Source of the DNA: Buchnera aphidicola (Nipponaphis monzeni) | GTDB taxonomy: Bacteria; Pseudomonadota; Gammaproteobacteria; Enterobacterales; Enterobacteriaceae | Direction: 5' to 3' | Assembly (NCBI RefSeq): GCF_006741185.1 | Contig: NZ_AP019379.1 | Coordinates: 124,001-188,000, forward strand | DNA length: 64,000 bases | Shown: one piece after another, positions 56,353 to 64,000 of the stretch | Layout: every line of letters starts with the position of its first letter | How positions within the stretch are numbered: position 1 is the first letter of the stretch | The notes under the pieces: model-generated | The model's input: only the letters and a program-made list of their open reading frames with translations | Databases searched by the model: none | Told to the model about the DNA's origin: nothing | Program-made: the position numbers and the translations under genes

Positions 56353-58506
56353 ATGTTTCAAACCATTACATTAATTCCGATTAAAGATAATATTTGTTTA
56401 TCTAGAATTAGCATAGCGTTAGTTCATTTGTTTAAAAAAAACAAATTTAAAATTGCTTTTTTTAAACCAGTTGTTTTAATGCATAATAATAAAAAAAATT
56501 TTTGCAGCTTAAATACTTCATTTATGATGAATGATACTAAAAAACTTTGTAATGTAACTACTATAGTAGTTGAGAGTATTATTTTTTTAAGAGATAAGAT
56601 TTATTATAATAATTTGTTAGACATGATTTTAACGAACTATTATAGAATAAAAAAAATGTGTAATATTCTTCTTATAGAAGGGATAGATGTAGATTGTAAA
56701 TCGGAGATCATTGATCAATTAAATATTGATATAGCTCGTATTACTCAAAGTAATATTTTACTTATTACATCTTTAAATAATAATGATAAAAATTATATTA
56801 ATAATGATTTGAAAATATTATTAAATAATTTTTTAGATAATCAGTGTAGTAATGTTGTAGGTCTAATTATTAATAAAATAAATTCATTAAATAATTGTAG
56901 CAATAAAAACTTTTTTTTAAATGATCTTATTCCATATAAATCGTTTTTCATTGATGAAAAATATACATCTATATTAAACAATAAATTTATTAAAAACAAT
57001 TTTAACAAATTTATTAAATGTATTTCATGGGTTACAAGTGTCAAATATGTTAATATTACAAATATTATTAATTACCTAGGAATAAAGGAAATATTTTTAG
57101 ATAAAACATATGTTAAAAAAATTAAATATTTTTATTTATTAAATAAGAATATTAGTGTTATTAAAGAAAATGATTATAAGGATGTTTTATTAATTATTTT
57201 TAATAATCAAAAAAATGTATTACAAGAATTATGTTTAGCTATAGCAAAAGGTTTAAAACTTGGAGCAATTTTAGTAATAGGAGAAATTTATTTACTTAGT
57301 GATATTAAAAAAATGTTTAAAAAAATTTTTTTATTTAATATTCCAATATTATTTACTGAGTTAAATTTTTTAGAAATAATGCAGAGGTTACAAAATTTTT
57401 TTGTACAATCAATTAATTACAATGTTATTGAACTAAAAAAAATTAAGAAATGTTTATTAAAACATATAAATGATGAATATATTGATAAATTAATTACTTT
57501 TAAAAAAAGTATAGGTATAAACAATTCTGTTTCCTTTAAATATAATTTAAGAAATAAAGCAATTCAATTACAAAAAAGTATTATGTTACCTGAAGGTGAA
57601 GATATACGTATATTACAGTCAGCTTCAATATGTGAAAAATTAAAGTTAGCAAAATGTATACTTTTAGGTAATGAATGTAAAATACGTGATATTGCATTAC
57701 AATCTAGAATATTTTTAGGAGATAATATTCGAATTATTGATCCTGAAAAAGTACGTCATAAATATACTAAGTATCTTGTAGATAAAAGATTTGTTCAAGG
57801 TATGGATATATTGCAGGCAGAAAAAAGTTTACAGAATAACATGATATTAGCAACATTAATGTTAGATCAAAATAAATTTAATGGAATTGTATCAGGTGTT
57901 GCACATACTACAGCGGACACAATACGTCCTGCGTTACAGTTAATTAAATTAGATACTAATTGTTCTTTAATTTCTTCTGTATTTTTTATGTTATTTTCTA
58001 AGCGAGTATTAATTTTTGCTGATTGTGCTATTAACATTTCTCCTACTGCAAAAGAATTAGCTGAAATAGCAATTCAATCATCAGATACAGCAAAAAATTT
58101 TGGTATTCGGCCTATTATTGCAATGATATCGTATGCTACAGGGAATTCTGCAAAAGGACCATCAGTAGAAAAAATAAAATTGTCTATTGATATAGTACAT
58201 AAAAAAAGACCTGACTTGGTCATAGATGGCCCTATGCAATATGATACAGCTTTTGATAAAGATGTTGCAAAATTAAAATTTCCTAAATCGTTAGTAGCAG
58301 GTAAAGCTACTATTTTTATTTTTCCTGATTTAAATACAGGAAACGTTGTATACAAGGCGGTTCAACGATCGGCTAATATTTCTGCTGTAGGTCCAATTTT
58401 GCAAGGTATTAGAAAACCAGTAAATGATTTATCTAGAGGAGCTAGCGTAGAGGATATAGTTTATACTATATTGTTAACAGCAATTCAATCAGATAGTGTC
58501 AAGTGA
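56353..58506 (+). CDS. pta: phosphate acetyltransferase, N-terminal domain degenerate
   Basis: Interconverts acetyl-CoA and acetyl phosphate; with AckA it yields ATP from pyruvate. 717 residues (E. coli 714). The catalytic PTA_PTB domain (about 395-717) is well preserved: MLPEGEDIRILQSA, SGVAHTTADTIRPALQLIK, GDCAIN-like ADCAINISPTAKELAEIAIQS, FIFPDLNTGN. The N-terminal AAA/DRTGG-type regulatory region keeps length but not motifs: the E. coli P-loop PTGTSVGLTS reads PIKDNICLSR here. NADH/pyruvate regulation may be lost (inference). Confidence 0.94.
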   Translation: MFQTITLIPIKDNICLSRISIALVHLFKKNKFKIAFFKPVVLMHNNKKNFCSLNTSFMMNDTKKLCNVTTIVVESIIFLRDKIYYNNLLDMILTNYYRIKKMCNILLIEGIDVDCKSEIIDQLNIDIARITQSNILLITSLNNNDKNYINNDLKILLNNFLDNQCSNVVGLIINKINSLNNCSNKNFFLNDLIPYKSFFIDEKYTSILNNKFIKNNFNKFIKCISWVTSVKYVNITNIINYLGIKEIFLDKTYVKKIKYFYLLNKNISVIKENDYKDVLLIIFNNQKNVLQELCLAIAKGLKLGAILVIGEIYLLSDIKKMFKKIFLFNIPILFTELNFLEIMQRLQNFFVQSINYNVIELKKIKKCLLKHINDEYIDKLITFKKSIGINNSVSFKYNLRNKAIQLQKSIMLPEGEDIRILQSASICEKLKLAKCILLGNECKIRDIALQSRIFLGDNIRIIDPEKVRHKYTKYLVDKRFVQGMDILQAEKSLQNNMILATLMLDQNKFNGIVSGVAHTTADTIRPALQLIKLDTNCSLISSVFFMLFSKRVLIFADCAINISPTAKELAEIAIQSSDTAKNFGIRPIIAMISYATGNSAKGPSVEKIKLSIDIVHKKRPDLVIDGPMQYDTAFDKDVAKLKFPKSLVAGKATIFIFPDLNTGNVVYKAVQRSANISAVGPILQGIRKPVNDLSRGASVEDIVYTILLTAIQSDSVK

Positions 58507-58512
58507 ATGTAT

Positions 58513-58548
58513 AATTAAAAGTATTTAACCTATAAATTACTTTTAATT
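58513..58548. terminator. bidirectional terminator pta / yfaE
   Basis: AATTAAAAGTA (58513-58523) pairs with TACTTTTAATT (58538-58548), perfect 11 bp, between the convergent ends of pta and yfaE. Its right arm covers the yfaE stop codon. Flanking T-tracts are modest, so the stem is AT-rich and of moderate strength. Confidence 0.55.
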
Positions 58549-58815
58549 GATTTTAATTGTAATATTTTTATTTGTTGTACAACAACAAGGAAAAATTTCG
58601 TTTTTTTTGTAATTAATTATTGGTAACATATGTTGAAAATAATAAACTGATCCTTTAATTAAAATAGTACGACATGCACCACAATATCCTTGTTTACATT
58701 GATAATTTATATTAATAAAATTTTTTTTAAATATCTCTAATAAACTAGTATTATGAGGTTTCGTAATTTCAATATGCTTCAATAGTACATTTGTTTGTAT
58801 TACAGTAATTTTCAT
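58543..58815 (-). CDS. yfaE: 2Fe-2S ferredoxin for ribonucleotide reductase maintenance
   Basis: Plant-type ferredoxin that helps restore the diiron-tyrosyl radical of NrdB. 90 residues from the ATG at 58815 (E. coli 84); a TTG at 58839 would overlap nrdB and is an alternative. Cluster ligands are in YQCKQGYCGACRTILI (C-x4-C-x2-C) plus the Cys run PCCC near residue 79. Directly downstream of nrdB, as in E. coli nrdA-nrdB-yfaE. Confidence 0.9.
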   Translation of the reverse strand: MKITVIQTNVLLKHIEITKPHNTSLLEIFKKNFININYQCKQGYCGACRTILIKGSVYYFQHMLPIINYKKNEIFPCCCTTNKNITIKIN

Positions 58816-58828
58816 TTTTTTTAAATTA

Positions 58829-59959
58829 TTATAGTTCAAAGTTATTAAAAGTATGATCAGAAATGTTAGAATCTATTTGACCTATTAAGTAGGAACTTAT
58901 TTCTACTTCTTGAGGAGCTACTTGTACATTTTCAGAAGATAACCATACGTTAATCCAAGGTATAGGATTATAAGTTTTAGGAAAACAAGCTTTTAATCCA
59001 ATGTTAATCATTCGAATATTTGTAATATATTCAATATATTGACATAAAATACTAGCATTAAGACCAATCATTGACCCATTTTTGAAAAGGTACTTTGCCC
59101 AATTTTTTTCTTGTTCTGCTGTTTTTTTGAATAGTAAAGTAGATTCTTTTTGACATTCTAAGGCTATTTGGTTCATTCCTTCATCATATTTAGAATTTTG
59201 GAATATATTTATAATATTTTGTGTACCGGATAAGTGTAAAGCTTCATCTCTTGCTATTAATCGAATGATTTTAGCATTTCCTTCCATTAATTCTCTTTCA
59301 GCAAAAGCAAAGGAGCATGCAAAACTAACGTAAAATCGTATTGCTTCTAAAGCATTTACACTCATTAAACATAAATATAATTTTTTTTTTAATATGTTTA
59401 TATCCATAATTATTTCTTTATGACTAATAGTATGTTTACCTTCTCCTAGTAAATGCCAATATGTAGTATATTGAATAAGATCATCATAATAATAAGCAAT
59501 GTCTTTAGCTCTATTAAATATATAATTGTTTTGAATAATATTATCAAAAATGATAGAAGGAGAGTTTACTATATTTCTAATTATATGGGTATAAGATCTT
59601 GAGTGTATAGTTTCTGAAAAAGACCAAGTTTCTATCCAAGTTTCTAGTTCAGGAATAGATACTATAGGCAACAAAGCAACATTAGGACTTCTACCTTGTA
59701 TAGAATCTAATAATGTTTGATATTGTAGATTACTTATAAAAATATGTTTTTCATGTTCTAACAATTTTTCAAAATCAATTCTATCTCTAGATAAATCTAT
59801 TTCTTCTGGCCTCCAAAAAAAAGATAATTGTTTTTCTATTAATTTTTCAAAAATTTTATATTTTTGTTGATCATATCTAGCTATGTTTACGGATTGTCCG
59901 AAAAACATAGGTTCTTTAAGTTGATTATTATTTTTTGTAGAGAACGTAGTATATGTCAT
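58829..59959 (-). CDS. nrdB: ribonucleoside-diphosphate reductase 1 beta subunit
   Basis: Class Ia small subunit that houses the tyrosyl radical. 376 residues, same as E. coli. Iron ligands Asp85, Glu116 and His119 and the radical Tyr123 (in [12 protein letters not shown]) are present, as are the second-site [16 protein letters not shown] and RDEALH helices. The tail NFEL resembles the NrdA-binding NFQL end of E. coli. Confidence 0.97.
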   Translation of the reverse strand: MTYTTFSTKNNNQLKEPMFFGQSVNIARYDQQKYKIFEKLIEKQLSFFWRPEEIDLSRDRIDFEKLLEHEKHIFISNLQYQTLLDSIQGRSPNVALLPIVSIPELETWIETWSFSETIHSRSYTHIIRNIVNSPSIIFDNIIQNNYIFNRAKDIAYYYDDLIQYTTYWHLLGEGKHTISHKEIIMDINILKKKLYLCLMSVNALEAIRFYVSFACSFAFAERELMEGNAKIIRLIARDEALHLSGTQNIINIFQNSKYDEGMNQIALECQKESTLLFKKTAEQEKNWAKYLFKNGSMIGLNASILCQYIEYITNIRMINIGLKACFPKTYNPIPWINVWLSSENVQVAPQEVEISSYLIGQIDSNISDHTFNNFEL

Positions 59960-60033
59960 TTATTATTTTACCTATTACAATTATTTTTAAATGTATTTAA
60001 ACAAAGCTTTGTTAATAAAATGAGTAAAAAAAA

Positions 60034-62301
60034 TTAAATTTTGCAAGATCCATTGCTACAAATTTCATTTAAATGTTGATCTTCTCCAGAAGAATCATAT
60101 GTATTTTGGTAGTATAGTGTTTTTATTCCTAGCTTATAAGACATTAGTAAATCTTTTAGTAATATATTCATTGGTATTTTCCTATTTTTAAATCTTTCAG
60201 GGTTATAGTTAGTATTTGCAGAAATACTATGGTCTATAAATTTCTGCATAATTCCTATTAATTGTAGATATCCTGAGTTATTTGGAATTTTCCAGAGTAG
60301 TTCATATTTGTTTTTTAGTTTATGTAACTCTGGTACTACTTGTCGTAGCATTCCTTCTTTAGAGGCTTTAATACTTATATATCCTCTAGGAGGCTCAATT
60401 CCGTTAGTTGCATTAGATATTTGGGAAGATGTTTCTGAAGGCATAATAGCAGATAAACTAGAATTGCGTAAACCGTATTTTTTAATATTTTTACGTAATT
60501 TTTCCCAATTTAAATGTAATGGTTCGGAGCATATAGAATCGATACTTTTTTTATATGTGTCAATAGGTAATTTTCCTTGAAAGTAGGTAGTTTGGTGGAA
60601 CCAAGAACAGACACCTTTTTCCTTAGCAAGAGAGCAGGATGCTTTAAGAAGATAATATTGTATTATTTCAAAAGTTTTATGTGTTAAGTTGTTAGCGCTT
60701 CCATCTGAATATCGTACTCCATTTTTTGCTAAATAGTAAGCAAAATTTATTACTCCAATACCAAGTGATCTTCTTCCTAAAGCACTTTTTTTTGCAGCTT
60801 TAATTGGATAATTTTGGTAATCAAGTAATTCATCTAAAGCTCTTACTAATAGAATAGACAGCTTTGATATATCTTTTATTTTTTTAATAGCTCCTAAATT
60901 TAATGCAGATAAAGTACAAAGAGCTATTTCTCCTTTATTATCATTTATGTCACTTAAAGGTTTCGTAGGCAACATAATTTCTAAACATAAGTTAGATTGT
61001 TTTATTGGAGCTATAGCGGGATTAAATGCACTATGTGAATTACAATGATCTACATGTTGTATATATATTCTACCAGTTGATGTACGTTCTCGCATAATAA
61101 AAGAAAATAAATCTATTGATTTTATAGATTTTTTACGAATTTTTGGATCATTTTCATATTTTATATATAATTTTTTAAATTTTTTTTGATTAGAAAAAAA
61201 ATATTTATATAAATTAGGTACGTCAGATGGGCTAAATAAAGTAATATTTTGACTTAATAGCATGCGTTGGTACATTAACTTATTAATTTGTATAGCATAA
61301 TCTACATGTCGTACTCTATTTTCTTCTATACCTCTATTATTTTTTAAAACTAACAAACTTTCTACTTCAAGGTGCCAAATTGGGTAAAATAATGTAGCGG
61401 CTCCTCCTCTTATTCCTCCTTGTGAACAAGATTTTACAGCACTTTGAAAGTATTTAAAAAAAGGTATACATCCAGTATGATAGGCTTCACCTTGTCGAAT
61501 AGGGCTACCCACAGCTCTAATTTGACCAACATTAACTCCTATGCCTGCTCTTTGAGAAACGTATTTTACAATACTACTAGCTGTAGCATTAATAGAATTT
61601 AAATTATCCGCGCATTCTATTAGTACACATGAACTGAATTGACGAGTAGGAGTTCTTAAACCAGCCATGATTGGGGTTGGTAAGGATATTTTAAATGTAG
61701 ATATTGCGTTATAGAATTGTCTTACAAAATTCATTCGATTATTTTTAGGGTATTTATAAAATAAACAGGCGGCGATAAGAATGTATAAAAATTGAGCACT
61801 TTCATAAATTTCTCCATTAGATCTATTTTGGAGTAAATATTTTCCTTCTAGCTGTTTGACTGCTGCGTATGAAAAATTCATATCTCTTCTATGTTGTATA
61901 TATGAATCCATCAAGTTATATTCTTTTTGTGTGTAATCAAATAATAAATGTTGGTCATATTTTTTTAAAGTGACCATTTTTTTTACATGAGTATATAAAT
62001 TAGGAGGAGTAAATGTTCCGTAAGCTTTTTTTCTAAGATAAAAAATAGTTAATCGTGCAGCCATATATTGATAGTCTGGGCAATTTTTAGAAATTAAATC
62101 AGCGGTAATTTTAATAATAATTTTATGAATATTTGATGTGTATATATTACAATAAAATTGTGCATTTGATAATATTATTATTTTAGCAATAGAAATTTTT
62201 TGTAATTTGTATATTGCTTTTTTAAGTGTTTGATAAATTTTTCTAAAATCTAAGAATTCTTTCCTACCATTACGTTTAGTAACAAGTATTTTTTGGTTCA
62301 T
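60034..62301 (-). CDS. nrdA: ribonucleoside-diphosphate reductase 1 alpha subunit
   Basis: Catalytic large subunit reducing NDPs to dNDPs. 755 residues (E. coli 761). The N-terminal ATP-cone is MNQKILVTKRNGRKEFLDF; active-site Cys are in SSCVLIECADN, the NLCLEIMLPT motif (thiyl Cys and Glu) and LCTLSALNLG; the C-terminal swinging thiol pair is CSNGSCKI. 74 nt upstream of nrdB in the same transcript. Confidence 0.97.
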   Translation of the reverse strand: MNQKILVTKRNGRKEFLDFRKIYQTLKKAIYKLQKISIAKIIILSNAQFYCNIYTSNIHKIIIKITADLISKNCPDYQYMAARLTIFYLRKKAYGTFTPPNLYTHVKKMVTLKKYDQHLLFDYTQKEYNLMDSYIQHRRDMNFSYAAVKQLEGKYLLQNRSNGEIYESAQFLYILIAACLFYKYPKNNRMNFVRQFYNAISTFKISLPTPIMAGLRTPTRQFSSCVLIECADNLNSINATASSIVKYVSQRAGIGVNVGQIRAVGSPIRQGEAYHTGCIPFFKYFQSAVKSCSQGGIRGGAATLFYPIWHLEVESLLVLKNNRGIEENRVRHVDYAIQINKLMYQRMLLSQNITLFSPSDVPNLYKYFFSNQKKFKKLYIKYENDPKIRKKSIKSIDLFSFIMRERTSTGRIYIQHVDHCNSHSAFNPAIAPIKQSNLCLEIMLPTKPLSDINDNKGEIALCTLSALNLGAIKKIKDISKLSILLVRALDELLDYQNYPIKAAKKSALGRRSLGIGVINFAYYLAKNGVRYSDGSANNLTHKTFEIIQYYLLKASCSLAKEKGVCSWFHQTTYFQGKLPIDTYKKSIDSICSEPLHLNWEKLRKNIKKYGLRNSSLSAIMPSETSSQISNATNGIEPPRGYISIKASKEGMLRQVVPELHKLKNKYELLWKIPNNSGYLQLIGIMQKFIDHSISANTNYNPERFKNRKIPMNILLKDLLMSYKLGIKTLYYQNTYDSSGEDQHLNEICSNGSCKI

Positions 62302-62621
62302 ATTTAGGTGTTCTCAGCATAAAATATTAAAAATATATATTTTAATAGTAAAATAATAAACAATTTTTTATGTAATTCGTTCGTTGATGAATATTACATA
62401 TTATAATGTGTTTAAAAAAGAATGTATTTATTAAAAAATTTAATAACGTTAATTCATGTTAATATATTATATTAATTAATATATTATGTTTTAAATATAT
62501 TGTTTAAGTAACAAAATTATATTTTTTTTAATAAATTTTTGAATAGTAATTTAGGTAAAATTTTTTGGAAAAATTGTTTTAACAAAAAATTTACTTTTGT
62601 GTGCTTTTATATTTTGTTAAT
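62302..62621. other. spacer between gyrA and nrdA
   Basis: 320 nt, A/T-rich, holding the end of the gyrA transcript and the nrdA promoter. No strong hairpin or RNA gene seen. Confidence 0.5.
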
Positions 62622-64000
62622 TTAACAATATGGAGTTGTAACTTTTTGTAATGCAACTACTTTTTCTTTTTTTGATGTCCTTATTAGAATAACACCTTGA
62701 GTGTTCCTACTTAAAATACCAATTTCAGATACTCTAATACGAACTAAAGTTCCAGCATTAGTAATAATAATTATTTGATCATTATCTAATACTTGAATAG
62801 ATCCTATTACTATTTTATTTTTTTCAGTAATTTTAATTGATATTATTCCTCTAGTTGCTCTAGATTTAATCGGAAATTCAGAAATATTTGTTCTTTTACC
62901 ATATCCATTTTGAGTAACTGTTAAAATGTTACTATTACCTTTAGGTACTAAAAGAGATACTACTTTATCATTTTTACCAATTTTAATTCCAATAACTCCT
63001 GAGGCAGTTCTTCCCATTTTTCTAACCGACGTTTCAGAAAAATGAACAACTTTACCTTTGGACGTAAATAACATAATATTATCTTTTCCATTAGTTAAAG
63101 ATACCCCTATAAGTTCATCTCCTTTTTTTAAATTAATTGCAATAATTCCTGAATTACGTTGTTTTTGGAATTGTTTTAAAGAAGTTTTTTTAACATTTCC
63201 ATATGATGTAGCCATAAATATATTAATATTATTACAATATTTATGTACTGGAAGTATAGTTGTAATTCTTTCTTTAGGTGTTAATGGTAATAAATTTACA
63301 ATAGGTTTACCTCGTGCATTACGGCTAGCTTCTGGTAATTGATATATTTTCATCCAGTAAATGATTCCTCTACTAGAAAAACATAAAATAGTATCATGTG
63401 TATTAGCAATTAATAAATTTTCTATAAAGTCTTTTTCTTTAATTTTAGCAGCTGATTTTCCTTTACCTCCTCTTCTTTGTGCATTATAATCAGATAGTGG
63501 TTGATATTTGACATATCCAGAATGTGATAGTGTAACTACTACTTCTTCTTGATTAATGGCGTCTTCAACATTTATATTTTTATAATTAGTTAAAATTTTA
63601 GTTTTTCGTACATCGCCAAAATTTTTTTGTACAACTATCAGCTCTTTTTTAATTACATTCATTAACGTTTCATGATCATTTAATATTTTGACTAATTTTT
63701 TCATTGATTCTAAGATATTTTTTTGTTCATTAATAATTTTTTTTCTTTCTAAATGAGTAATTTGTTGTAATTTTAGATCTAATATTATTTGAGATTGTTC
63801 TTTGGTTAAAATGTAAACATTTTTTTTAGTATTGTAATTATTATCTTCGTATTTTTTTAATATTTCATTTTTTCGTTGTATTAATGTACTTGATTCTATT
63901 TGTTTAAATTTCCAATGAGTAGACATTAGTATTTTTTTTGCATCGTCAGTTGTGGGAGACGATTTAATTAATTTTATAATTTCATCTATGTTGTCAAGAG
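62622..64000 (-). CDS. gyrA: DNA gyrase subunit A, 3' part (truncated by window edge)
   Basis: Gyrase A introduces negative supercoils with GyrB. The frame continues off the right edge (codons before the ATG at 63926 still match E. coli GyrA, for example [18 protein letters not shown]); about 458 residues are visible. The end of the breakage-reunion/coiled-coil region is followed by the GyrA-box [12 protein letters not shown] and the six-bladed beta-pinwheel repeats. The protein ends [13 protein letters not shown] and lacks the roughly 35-residue acidic tail of E. coli, which tunes supercoiling there. Confidence 0.96.
   Translation of the reverse strand, partial: LDNIDEIIKLIKSSPTTDDAKKILMSTHWKFKQIESSTLIQRKNEILKKYEDNNYNTKKNVYILTKEQSQIILDLKLQQITHLERKKIINEQKNILESMKKLVKILNDHETLMNVIKKELIVVQKNFGDVRKTKILTNYKNINVEDAINQEEVVVTLSHSGYVKYQPLSDYNAQRRGGKGKSAAKIKEKDFIENLLIANTHDTILCFSSRGIIYWMKIYQLPEASRNARGKPIVNLLPLTPKERITTILPVHKYCNNINIFMATSYGNVKKTSLKQFQKQRNSGIIAINLKKGDELIGVSLTNGKDNIMLFTSKGKVVHFSETSVRKMGRTASGVIGIKIGKNDKVVSLLVPKGNSNILTVTQNGYGKRTNISEFPIKSRATRGIISIKITEKNKIVIGSIQVLDNDQIIIITNAGTLVRIRVSEIGILSRNTQGVILIRTSKKEKVVALQKVTTPYC

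Overview
This is a 64 kb piece of a very AT-rich genome. Every recognisable gene is an enterobacterial housekeeping or metabolic gene of normal length, and the gene string matches Buchnera, the obligate aphid endosymbiont. The evidence is strong protein-level similarity to Escherichia coli throughout, spacers that are nearly pure A/T, few regulatory genes, no mobile elements, no tRNA in this stretch, and a collapsed E. coli gene order. The strain cannot be named from the sequence alone.

Layout, left to right. (1) 1-6427 (+): translation operon thrS (5' end cut off) - infC - rpmI - rplT, a terminator or attenuator hairpin, then pheS - pheT - ihfA. (2) 6428-8368: a long spacer, then tgt (+). 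(3) 8574-11577 (-): glyS and glyQ. (4) 11979-13371 (+): nfo and rplY. (5) 13660-14424 (-): the DedA-family membrane protein yabI. (6) 15370-17133 (+): rsmA (ksgA) and apaH. (7) 17145-26067 (-): carB, carA, dapB, lspA, ileS, which is the E. coli minute-0 region with most intervening genes deleted. (8) rpsT (+), then dnaJ and dnaK (-) behind a sigma-32-type promoter and a long, unusually GC-rich leader. (9) 31229-46397 (+): a complete 13-gene nuo operon for NADH dehydrogenase I. (10) folC (+), prs (-), prfA-prmC-sirB1 (+), ackA-pta (+). (11) 58543-64000 (-): yfaE, nrdB, nrdA and the 3' part of gyrA.

Together the genes cover translation (four aminoacyl-tRNA synthetases, IF3, L35, L20, L25, S20, release factor 1 and its methylase, two RNA modification enzymes), chaperones, respiration through complex I plus acetate-forming substrate-level phosphorylation, carbamoyl phosphate and lysine synthesis, PRPP, folate polyglutamylation, deoxynucleotide synthesis and DNA topology. 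The spacers are long (0.4-1.2 kb) and AT-only, as expected of eroded genes.

The most interesting part is 30.3-31.2 kb. It combines divergent transcription, a sigma-32 promoter, an approximately 340-nt structured leader with about twice the GC of other spacers, and a reversal of strand composition: spacers to the left are C-rich over G on the + strand, spacers to the right are G-rich over C. That polarity is what a replication origin would give, so this spacer is proposed as a candidate origin or, alternatively, an inversion breakpoint. Other points are the AUU start of infC, loss of the proofreading motifs in the PheT editing domain, a degenerate N-terminal P-loop in Pta, and paired palindromes in front of carA.
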